Shown here piece by piece: positions 1-5,284 of a stretch of DNA of 7,077 bases. The position numbers and the translations under genes were made by a program. This DNA is from an uncultured Bacillota bacterium (lineage in GTDB: Bacteria > Bacillota > Clostridia > Christensenellales > UBA1242), in assembly GCA_945947685.1 (NCBI GenBank), contig CAMEYT010000016.1, positions 1-7,077 of the forward strand, given 5' to 3'. The notes under the pieces were generated by a model that saw only the letters and a program-made list of their open reading frames with translations, made no database searches and was not told the DNA's origin. How positions within the stretch are numbered: position 1 is the stretch's first letter; each line of letters starts with the position of its first letter.

Positions 1-398
1 GGATATCTTCGAACATATCTATAAAATTTACTTATATTTGGATTATCAGCATTGTGTGTATTTAAAAAGAAATCTAAGAATTTTACTATGATAAGGTTTT
101 GTTTGAAACTTAAAAAAATATCTTTATTTGACATATTTTTAAATCTATGATCAAGACATTCTTTTTTAACGACTAAGATATACTTATCAATATCATAAGG
201 GGGGCATTCAACACTATATTTCGAGATAAATTCTTTTCTCTCAGTTGGTGTCAGATCTCTTCCAAGCTCTTTTTCTTTAGCACTTAAAGCAAACTTAGCA
301 CGAACCTTCCAAGAGTCTAATTCTTTTGGGGAAACTTGATCTCGGAAGTCAAAAACTATTTTATCATTATGTTCATTTTTAGGAATAATAACTATCAT
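1..398 (-). CDS. Unrecognised protein, N-terminal 132 codons, cut by the window edge
   Basis: An open frame with no stop runs leftward from an ATG at 398-396 off the left edge. A good ribosome binding site (AAAGGAG on the minus strand, 411-405) lies six bases before the ATG, and a consensus promoter lies further upstream, so this is very probably a real gene. The visible part begins MIVIIPKNEHNDKIVFDFRD and is rich in Lys, Asp, Phe and Asn. It contains the stretch LTPTERKEF near residues 49-57, a CPPYD at 65-69, and a hydrophobic, possibly helical stretch (LIIVKFLDFFL) near 102-112. I see no signal peptide and no clear transmembrane segment. I do not recognise the family and assign no function. 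It is transcribed away from murC, so it is not part of that unit. The protein length is unknown because the 3' end is missing. Confidence 0.75.
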   Translation of the reverse strand, partial: MIVIIPKNEHNDKIVFDFRDQVSPKELDSWKVRAKFALSAKEKELGRDLTPTERKEFISKYSVECPPYDIDKYILVVKKECLDHRFKNMSNKDIFLSFKQNLIIVKFLDFFLNTHNADNPNISKFYRYVRRY

Positions 399-422
399 AA
401 ATTTCTCCTTTATTTCAATATA

Positions 423-451
423 ATTTTAGTTAAAATTAAAAGAGTTGTCAA
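423..451 (-). promoter_or_regulatory. Sigma-A-type promoter for the leftward gene
   Basis: On the minus strand a perfect TTGACA (451-446) is followed after 17 bp by TAAAAT (428-423). The predicted start point is near 416, leaving an untranslated leader of about 18 bases that contains the AAAGGAG ribosome binding site. The -35 box occupies nearly the same base pairs as the -35 box of the rightward murC promoter. This is inferred from sequence only. Confidence 0.7.
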
Positions 452-474
452 TATAAAAAACTAATGAATATATA
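445..474 (+). promoter_or_regulatory. Candidate murC promoter
   Basis: TTGTCA (445-450) is followed after 18 bp by TATATA (469-474). The -10 lies in an AT repeat, so its register is uncertain by one or two bases. The predicted start point is 480-481, exactly at the murC ATG. There is no purine-rich ribosome binding site between the -10 box and the ATG, so a leaderless transcript is the simplest reading. The -35 box is shared with the leftward promoter. Confidence 0.5.
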
Positions 475-479
475 TATTT

Positions 480-1724
480 ATGAAGAAATTATTTTTTTGT
501 GGTATATGTGGAATAAGTATGAGTGCTCTTGCATATTTAGAAATGAAAAAAGGGAACTTAGTTGAGGGTAGTGATTTAAATTATAATAGTCCTCCAAAAT
601 GCTTGGAAGATATTCTTGTGCATCCACAACCTTATTTCAAAGGAGTTGAATGGGCTGATGAAGTGATTTATTCATCTGCTGTTAGAGAAAGCGAAGAAGT
701 GAAATTTGCAAGAAAAATAGGCAAAAAAGTTGTTGCGCGTGGGGAACTTTTAGGGGAAATTTGCAAAGGATATGAAAAAGTAATAGCTGTTGCTGGATCA
801 CATGGAAAGACAACAACTACAGCAATGATTTTTCATATTTTAAAGAATGCAGGTTATAATCCAAGTTTACATCTTGGAGGGGAGTTAAAGGGTGTAGGAA
901 ATGTTTATGATGGAGATAAAACAATTCTTGTTACTGAAGCGTGTGAATATTGTGATAACTTTCTTTTTCTACATCCGTATATATCCGTTATTACAAATAT
1001 CGAACCAGAACATTTAGATTATTTTAAATCCTTTGAAAGAGAGAAAAGGTCCTTTAAAAAGTTTGAAAATCAAAGCATATATTGTATAAAAAATATAGAA
1101 TATAAAATTGCAGAAAAAGCAATTAGAGGAGATGGCGGAATATCATTTATATTAGAAAAAAATAATAAAAAAATACCACAAATAAATTTAAAAATAGGGG
1201 GAGAATATAATATATTTAATGCTATTTTTTGTATACAGGTTTGTGAGAAATTAGGTTTAGAAATTGAAGAAATAATAAAAGGTCTTGAAACATTTATTGG
1301 CGTTAGAAAAAGGTGCGAAAAAATATTTTCCAAATTTATTTTTAATGTATTTATTGATTACGCTCATCATCCTAAAGAAATCGAAAAAAGTGCTAATTAT
1401 TTTAAAAAAATTTGTAAGGGAAAATGTGTTGCAATTTTTCAACCACATACATACTCTCGGACAAAATTATTGTATGAAGATTTTATCAAGAGCTTAAGTA
1501 TTTTTGATGAGATAATTTGTTATAAAACATATCCAGCTAGAGAAATACCTGATATGGGTTATGACGAGATTAAGTTAGCTGAAGGATTAAGAGATAAAAG
1601 TAAAATAGTTTATACATGTAAAGAACAAAATGAAGTCAGAGAAATTTTAAAAAAATATAACAAAGATGATTTGATAGTTTTTCTTGGTGCTGGAGATTTA
1701 CCTGATAAGTTTAATTTTTCTTAA
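480..1724 (+). CDS. murC: UDP-N-acetylmuramate--L-alanine ligase (MurC)
   Basis: MurC is a cytoplasmic enzyme that adds L-alanine to UDP-N-acetylmuramic acid with ATP, the first amino acid of the peptidoglycan stem peptide. The three Mur ligase domains can be followed. Residues 1-20 carry the glycine-rich UDP-binding start (GICGISMS, family GIGGIGMS), with GSD at 30-32. The ATP loop is AGSHGKTTTT at 105-114. NIEPEHLDYF lies at 173-182 and GVRKRCEKI at 274-282. The C-terminal domain has DYAHHPKE (293-300), QPHTYSRTK (321-329) and GAGD (403-406). At 414 residues it is somewhat shorter than the usual 440-460. The family start motif begins at this ATG, so the start is firm although it has no ribosome binding site. 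Oddities are EACEYCDN (153-160), where many MurC have EADESD, and GEYN (241-244), where HN is usual. The rsmE promoter begins seven bases after the stop, with no terminator between. Confidence 0.87.
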   Translation: MKKLFFCGICGISMSALAYLEMKKGNLVEGSDLNYNSPPKCLEDILVHPQPYFKGVEWADEVIYSSAVRESEEVKFARKIGKKVVARGELLGEICKGYEKVIAVAGSHGKTTTTAMIFHILKNAGYNPSLHLGGELKGVGNVYDGDKTILVTEACEYCDNFLFLHPYISVITNIEPEHLDYFKSFEREKRSFKKFENQSIYCIKNIEYKIAEKAIRGDGGISFILEKNNKKIPQINLKIGGEYNIFNAIFCIQVCEKLGLEIEEIIKGLETFIGVRKRCEKIFSKFIFNVFIDYAHHPKEIEKSANYFKKICKGKCVAIFQPHTYSRTKLLYEDFIKSLSIFDEIICYKTYPAREIPDMGYDEIKLAEGLRDKSKIVYTCKEQNEVREILKKYNKDDLIVFLGAGDLPDKFNFS

Positions 1725-1731
1725 CAAAAAC

Positions 1732-1760
1732 TTGACAATTTTCATTCATTGATATATCAT
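1732..1760 (+). promoter_or_regulatory. rsmE promoter, predicted to start at the GTG
   Basis: A perfect TTGACA (1732-1737), a 17-bp spacer and TATCAT (1755-1760, one mismatch) form a strong sigma-A-like promoter just after the murC stop. With the usual distance from the -10 box, transcription would begin at 1767, the first base of the GTG start codon of rsmE. No ribosome binding site is present. Confidence 0.65.
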
Positions 1761-1766
1761 AAATTC

Positions 1767-2471
1767 GTGAGAAGATTTTTCGGAGAAATAATAAACAATA
1801 GGGCAAAAATTGAGGGAGAAGAATTTCTTCATCTCAAGACTGTTTTACGTTTAAAAAATGGTGATGACATAATTATTTTTGATGGAAGTGAAAAAGAATA
1901 TTTTTGCAAAATTACGGATATAAAGAAAGACTATGCTTATGCTGAAGTAACTAATATAAAGAAGTGCGAAGCTTTGCCTCGTAAGAATATTATTCTCTTT
2001 CAAGCCCTTACTAAGAGGGAGAAATTTGAATTAATTACTCAAAAAGCTGTAGAACTTGGAGTTAAACAGATGATTCCTTTTTCAAGTGAATACTGTGTTG
2101 CAAAAGATAATATAGGCAAAAAGGATAGACTTGAAAAAATTGTCCGTGGGGCTTGTAAACAATGTGAGTGTTCACTTCCAATGAAGATAGAAAATACTTT
2201 AAAATTTGAAGATATGCTAAAGGAGGCGCAAAAGCTAGATATTGTTTTCTTTGCTAATGAGAGAGAAGGCGAAGAAATTGATTTATCTTCCATTAGTTTA
2301 TATCAAAACATTGGGATTATCGTTGGTCCAGAAGGTGGATTTAGCGAAAGGGAGAAAGATGAGATAATAGCTTCAGGTGCAAAATCTATTACTCTTGGGA
2401 AAAGAATATTAAGAAGCGAAACAGCTTCTATCGTGCTGATTGGTCTTATCAGCGTTATAAGCAAAAACTAA
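1767..2471 (+). CDS. rsmE: 16S rRNA (uracil1498-N3)-methyltransferase RsmE
   Basis: RsmE is a SPOUT-fold enzyme that transfers a methyl group from S-adenosylmethionine to N3 of U1498 in 16S rRNA, acting on the assembled 30S subunit. The knotted SAM site is clear: GPEGGF at 187-192 and LGKRILRSETA at 210-220. The N-terminal PUA-like part is also typical, with HLKTVLRLKNGD and FDGSEKEY. I chose the GTG at 1767, giving 234 residues that begin MRRFF, because the family starts this way. An upstream in-frame TTG at 1749 would add six residues, but it lies inside the predicted promoter. Neither start has a ribosome binding site, so initiation is likely leaderless. mtaB follows ten bases after the stop, and its AAGGAG overlaps the rsmE stop codon, so the two form an operon. 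In many Bacillota rsmE follows dnaJ-prmA. Here it follows murC. Confidence 0.92.
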   Translation: MRRFFGEIINNRAKIEGEEFLHLKTVLRLKNGDDIIIFDGSEKEYFCKITDIKKDYAYAEVTNIKKCEALPRKNIILFQALTKREKFELITQKAVELGVKQMIPFSSEYCVAKDNIGKKDRLEKIVRGACKQCECSLPMKIENTLKFEDMLKEAQKLDIVFFANEREGEEIDLSSISLYQNIGIIVGPEGGFSEREKDEIIASGAKSITLGKRILRSETASIVLIGLISVISKN

Positions 2472-2481
2472 GGAGAAAAAA

Positions 2482-3716
2482 ATGAAAGTAGCAGTTGTAT
2501 CTCTTGGCTGTAAAGTTAATAAATATGAAAGTGATTCAATTTTGCAGAGTTATTTTCAAAATGGATATGAAATAACAGATAAGCTTGAAGAGGCGGATGT
2601 GTATATAATTAATACTTGTGCAGTTACAAGTGAGGCAGAAAAGAAATCTCGTCAAATGGTTGCCCGATGTAAAAAATTTAATCCTAATGCCGTAATTTAT
2701 GTATGTGGTTGTGCAGGGCAGAAAATCCTAAGCAATTTGAAGGGAGGGGAATACAGTTAATAAAAGGTGTTGCTGGAAAACAAAACATTTATTTTGAAAG
2801 GGAGGAGAAGGGTGTTAAAGTTGATGAATTGCCCTTAAATTATCAAGCAATGACTTTTCCTCACCAGTCAAGGACAAGGGCATATGTAAAAATTCAAGAT
2901 GGATGCAATAATTTTTGCACATATTGTATCATTCCATATTTAAGAGGAAGAAGCAGGTCTCGTGCAATAGATGATATTATTAAAGAAGTATCTGAACTTG
3001 GAGATGATATCAAAGAGATTGTTATCGTTGGAATAAATTTATCTGATTTTAAAGTAAATGGAGAAAAGGGATTAATAAACTTGTTAGAAAAATTAGACAA
3101 GTTTGGTAAAAGAATTAGATTAAGTTCAATGGAAGATGGAATAATTGATGAGGATTTTATGTATAGATTATCAAAATTAGAGAATTTCTGTCCTCAATTC
3201 CATATGTCTTTACAAAGTGGGTGTGATACAGTCCTAAAAAGAATGAATAGACATTATACATCCGAACAATTCGCTGAATCGGTGAAAATTATCCGTAAAT
3301 ATTTCCCTAAAGCGGGTGTAACAACAGATGTAATAGTAGGATTTCCAAATGAAACAGAGGAAGAATTTGAGAAAACAAGAAAATTTATAGAACAAGTTAG
3401 ATTTTCCGCATTACATATTTTTCAGTATTCTCATAGAGAGGGAACTGTTGCATCAAGAATGACAGATGTTGCTCCTGATATTAAGAAAAAGAGAGCAAAA
3501 ATTCTTGAAGACTTAAACAAAAAGTGTGAAAGAGATTTTATTTCACAGAACGATATGCTTTCAGTATTGATTGAAGAATACGAAAAGGGATATTGGATTG
3601 GGCATTCAAAGAATTTTATTAAGTGCTATATCAAAGGAGATTATAAAGTTGGGGATATTGTGAACGTTAGGATTGAAAAGCAGTATTTAGATGGAGTTTT
3701 AGTTGAAAAATATTGA
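2482..3716 (+). pseudogene. mtaB: tRNA t6A37 methylthiotransferase MtaB, interrupted by a frameshift
   Basis: MtaB is a radical-SAM enzyme that adds a methylthio group to t6A at position 37 of tRNAs reading ANN codons. The first frame (2482-2760) gives 92 residues with LGCKVN (Cys10), NTCAVT (Cys46) and CGCAGQ (Cys77), the three cysteines of the auxiliary iron-sulfur cluster. The rest is one frame back (open from 2703 to 3716). It carries the radical-SAM motif CNNFCTYC (2904-2927), SLQSGCD, DVIVGFPNET and a C-terminal TRAM domain. The family pattern crosses from CAGQ in one frame to NPKQFEG in the other at the A-run 2722-2725, so a single missing A would explain it. With that base restored the protein would be about 411 residues. 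Every catalytic motif survives, so this is either a recent mutation, an assembly error, or less likely recoding. AAGGAG at 2470-2475 gives a normal start. Confidence 0.88.
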
Positions 3717-3723
3717 TAAATAC

Positions 3724-3752
3724 TTGACTTTTCAAAAATAAAAAGATATAAT
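3724..3752 (+). promoter_or_regulatory. rpsU promoter
   Basis: TTGACT (3724-3729, one mismatch), an optimal 17-bp spacer and a perfect TATAAT (3747-3752) lie seven bases after the mtaB stop. The predicted start is near 3759, giving a leader of about 30 bases. rpsU can therefore be expressed independently of rsmE-mtaB, and strongly. Confidence 0.8.
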
Positions 3753-3773
3753 AAGCAAGAAATTACAAATTAG

Positions 3774-3783
3774 AAGGTGGTGA
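3774..3783 (+). promoter_or_regulatory. rpsU ribosome binding site that decides the start
   Basis: AAGGTGGTGA is close to the anti-Shine-Dalgarno complement AAGGAGGTGA and sits five bases before the TTG at 3789. The two in-frame GTG codons at 3777 and 3780 lie inside this site and so cannot use it, which favours the TTG. Confidence 0.6.
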
Positions 3784-3788
3784 GAGAG

Positions 3789-3974
3789 TTGACTACAGTT
3801 AAGGTTGGAGAAAATGAAAATCTTGAAAGTGCATTAAAGAGATTTAAGAGAAAATGCCAAAAAGATGGAATTATCGGTGATATTAGAAAGAAAGAAGAAT
3901 ATTTAAAACCTAGCGTTGCTAGAAAGAAAAAATCTGAAGAAGCAAGAAAAAGAGCAAGAAAATCTTCAAGATAA
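3789..3974 (+). CDS. rpsU: Small ribosomal subunit protein bS21
   Basis: This is the small, very basic 30S protein that sits near the 3' end of 16S rRNA and helps with mRNA initiation. From the TTG start the protein is 61 residues, MTTVKVGENENLESALKRF onward, with the family signature ALKRFKRKCQKDG and the tail KPSVARKKKSEEARKRARKS. This length and pattern are typical. The reading frame is also open from GTG at 3777, which would add four residues (MVRE), but that codon lies within the ribosome binding site. It follows mtaB as in many Bacillota. The yqeY gene that often comes next is absent, and a terminator follows at once. Confidence 0.95.
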   Translation: MTTVKVGENENLESALKRFKRKCQKDGIIGDIRKKEEYLKPSVARKKKSEEARKRARKSSR

Positions 3975-3985
3975 TTTAATTTAAA

Positions 3986-4016
3986 GAAAAGAGAGATTTC
4001 AATATCTCTTTTTTTT
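3986..4016 (+). terminator. rpsU intrinsic terminator
   Basis: The arms AGAGAT (3992-3997) and ATCTCT (4004-4009) enclose a six-base loop and are followed by a run of eight T (4009-4016). A G-T wobble and A-T pairs lengthen the stem into the A-rich upstream side. It starts about a dozen bases after the rpsU stop. Confidence 0.75.
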
Positions 4017-4080
4017 GATTTTTTTAGAGAACCATAAATGTATTTTGTTACTATTAAAATAATATGCGAGTTTTTAATCA

Positions 4081-4109
4081 AAAAAGTGAGGGATAACCTC
4101 ACTTTTTTC
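4081..4109. terminator. Bidirectional terminator between rpsU and the SRP RNA gene
   Basis: A perfect 12-bp inverted repeat (4081-4092 and 4098-4109), with core GTGAGG/CCTCAC and a five-base loop GATAA, has A-runs on one side and T-runs on the other. It can end transcripts from either strand. On the minus strand it follows the 3' end of the SRP RNA by a few bases. On the plus strand it backs up the rpsU terminator. The 64 bases between the two terminators show nothing I can name. Confidence 0.85.
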
Positions 4110-4114
4110 ATATC

Positions 4115-4381
4115 CGAACAGGCTACTTTGTTATAATATGACCAACTGCCTTACAGCTTAATCGCTCCACCAAAGCTTCCCTATGGCACATCAACAGATC
4201 TCCTTAATGATGCTTCCGTCAGGACCTGACATGGTTCAGAGGAGTTAATTGCATAAGACCTTGACTTCATCGCGTTTAAGCATATACTCATATTTGACCT
4301 TATTATACCGAGGTAGTTTTTTGACCCTGCTGTAGCGGGTTGCAGGTTACAGGGCACCGCTATCTCCCCATCCAGTTCGGT
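4115..4381 (-). ncRNA. ffs: Signal recognition particle RNA, large bacterial form with Alu domain
   Basis: This RNA is the scaffold of the signal recognition particle. With Ffh it binds signal peptides on ribosomes and activates the GTPases of Ffh and FtsY at the membrane. On the minus strand the 5' part holds the Alu domain, with GGTGCCCTGTAACCTGC and the TGTAAC turn (4351-4346). The 3' half holds the Ffh-binding S domain, with TGTCAGGTCC and GGAAGCA around 4229-4212. The ends pair: CCGAAC at 4380-4375 (minus-strand reading) with GTTCGG at 4120-4115, so I place the mature RNA between roughly 4381 and 4115, about 267 nt, close to the 271 nt of the Bacillus scRNA. The apical tetraloop is TGAC (4221-4218) instead of the common GGAA. 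Promoter and terminator are both in place. Ends are approximate by a few bases, since processing cannot be seen. Confidence 0.93.
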
Positions 4382-4387
4382 TGAATC

Positions 4388-4416
4388 ATTATACATTATT
4401 AATAAAAAAAAAGCAA
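4388..4416 (-). promoter_or_regulatory. SRP RNA promoter
   Basis: On the minus strand TTGCTT (4416-4411), a 17-bp spacer that is largely a T-run, and a perfect TATAAT (4393-4388) precede the RNA. The predicted start is 4381, one base before the first paired base of the mature RNA, so the 5' end may need little processing. Confidence 0.75.
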
Positions 4417-4454
4417 CAAATTTCATAATTTTTTGGTTAATATCTTAAAAACAT

Positions 4455-4483
4455 TTCTTTTTTTTAAGAATTTGGTGTAAGAT
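4455..4483 (+). promoter_or_regulatory. Weak candidate promoter for the HEPN-CBS gene
   Basis: TAAGAT (4478-4483) is preceded directly by TG. The box 17 bp upstream, TTCTTT (4455-4460), matches the consensus poorly. Some promoter must lie here because the upstream gene is on the other strand and faces away. A nine-base AT-rich inverted repeat (4443-4451 with 4461-4469) overlaps the -35 region and could be an operator or chance. Confidence 0.25.
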
Positions 4484-4504
4484 TATCTTAACAAAGGAGA
4501 TCTT

Positions 4505-5224
4505 ATGAAAAAAAAGACCAATGCGGAAAGATTTATAAATTGTTTTAATAAAGTAGATTATGCTTTAAAGGCAAAATATAATTTCAATAGAAGTATGGGC
4601 TTTTCTGACCTTATTAGAAGAACAGTTGCGTTAAATTATGTTGTTAGAAAATATGAGGATGAACTAATTGACTATGGGAGATTGAGAAATGCTATTGTTC
4701 ATTCATCAAATAACGAAATTATTATTGCAGAGCCCCATGAAGAAGTTGTTGAAAAGTTTGAAAAGATTGAGAAACTTATTAATAAACCAGCAATAGCCTT
4801 AGATACAGTTTGTCATAGGGATATTTTGTCCGTTTCAGCAGAAAAATCTATGCAGGATGTTATCAAACTTATAGCGACGTCTCATTACAGCAATATCCCT
4901 GTTTATAAAGCAAATACGCTTATAGGGATTGCTAATGGACAGAAAATTATTGATGCGTTTGGAATGTATCTTGAAACAGGTGGTAAAGCTAAAGTTTTTC
5001 TTGAAAATGTAAAAATTGAAGATATGTTATCAAAGATTGAAAATTCAAACTATTACCTTGTTAAACCAGCAGATTTAACCGTTGAAGATGCGTTGCTTGA
5101 ATTTAATAAAAATCATAAATTGCTTGCAATTCTTATTACAAAAACAGGTAATGCTTCAGAAATTCCTCTTGGAATTATTACTACTGGAGATATTATCACG
5201 ATGAATTCAATACTTGACCAATAA
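4505..5224 (+). CDS. HEPN-like domain fused to a pair of CBS domains
   Basis: The 239-residue protein has no signal peptide or membrane segment and is probably cytoplasmic. Residues 1 to about 95 are predicted to be helical and hold RLRNAIVH, in which R61-N62-x3-H66 matches the Rx4-6H motif of HEPN domains, many of which are RNases and some only nucleic-acid or nucleotide binders. Residues 98-156 and 168-236 form two CBS modules. The second ends in GIITTGDI (223-230), a classic CBS ending, and the first has LIGIANGQKIID (139-150). Paired CBS domains usually bind adenine nucleotides. The start is firm: AAAGGAGAT ends three bases before the ATG. The nearest genes are the divergent SRP RNA gene and, downstream, the amidohydrolase-like gene 60 bases away with its own likely promoter. 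A nucleotide-responsive RNA-acting protein is my inference. The CBS call is strong and the HEPN call moderate. Confidence 0.75.
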   Translation: MKKKTNAERFINCFNKVDYALKAKYNFNRSMGFSDLIRRTVALNYVVRKYEDELIDYGRLRNAIVHSSNNEIIIAEPHEEVVEKFEKIEKLINKPAIALDTVCHRDILSVSAEKSMQDVIKLIATSHYSNIPVYKANTLIGIANGQKIIDAFGMYLETGGKAKVFLENVKIEDMLSKIENSNYYLVKPADLTVEDALLEFNKNHKLLAILITKTGNASEIPLGIITTGDIITMNSILDQ

Positions 5225-5239
5225 AATAAGTAAATTTAT

Positions 5240-5268
5240 TTGCTTTTTATTGTTTTATTTGTTAAAAT
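5240..5268 (+). promoter_or_regulatory. Candidate promoter for the amidohydrolase-like gene and tex
   Basis: TTGCTT (5240-5245), the same -35 box as the SRP RNA promoter, is followed after 17 bp by TAAAAT (5263-5268). The predicted start is near 5275, giving a leader of only about ten bases before the ATG at 5285, containing AGGAT (5275-5279). Read-through from the HEPN-CBS gene is also possible, because no convincing terminator separates them. Confidence 0.5.
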
Positions 5269-5284
5269 ATCTATAGGATAATTG

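Noticed and set aside
1070..1497. Small open frames on both strands inside murC
   Set aside because: They overlap a well-supported gene, lack ribosome binding sites and have low-complexity products rich in Phe, Ile and Ser.
2039..2293. Minus-strand open frame inside rsmE
   Set aside because: Shadow of a clear gene, with a serine-rich product typical of antisense reading and no start signal.
2716..2750. Programmed -1 frameshifting in mtaB
   Set aside because: CAG AAA ATC is not a slippery heptamer, and the G-rich AAGGGAGGGG lies downstream, not upstream where it would stimulate a -1 shift. It is not excluded but unsupported.
2894..3100. Minus-strand open frame inside mtaB
   Set aside because: It is antisense to the radical-SAM motif of mtaB and has no ribosome binding site.
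2703..3716. The second part of mtaB as a separate gene starting at ATG 2703
   Set aside because: There is no ribosome binding site before this ATG, its first residues overlap the first frame, and the family alignment continues across the frame change, so it is a fragment of one gene.
3770..4111. Minus-strand open frame of 113 codons opposite rpsU
   Set aside because: It is antisense to rpsU and runs through both terminators. It is a by-product of the lysine-rich bS21 codons and AT-rich sequence.
4181..4426. Minus-strand open frame of 81 codons over the SRP RNA
   Set aside because: It lies within a structured RNA gene and extends over its promoter, and has no ribosome binding site. The RNA motifs explain the sequence.
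4443..4469. Inverted repeat TCTTAAAAA/TTTTTAAGA as a terminator or operator
   Set aside because: It is made almost only of A-T pairs in a very AT-rich stretch, and no gene ends nearby that would need a terminator on the plus strand.
5224..5260. Terminator after the HEPN-CBS gene
   Set aside because: Only a weak A-T stem (AAATAA/TTATTT) precedes the T-rich stretch. This is too unstable to call.
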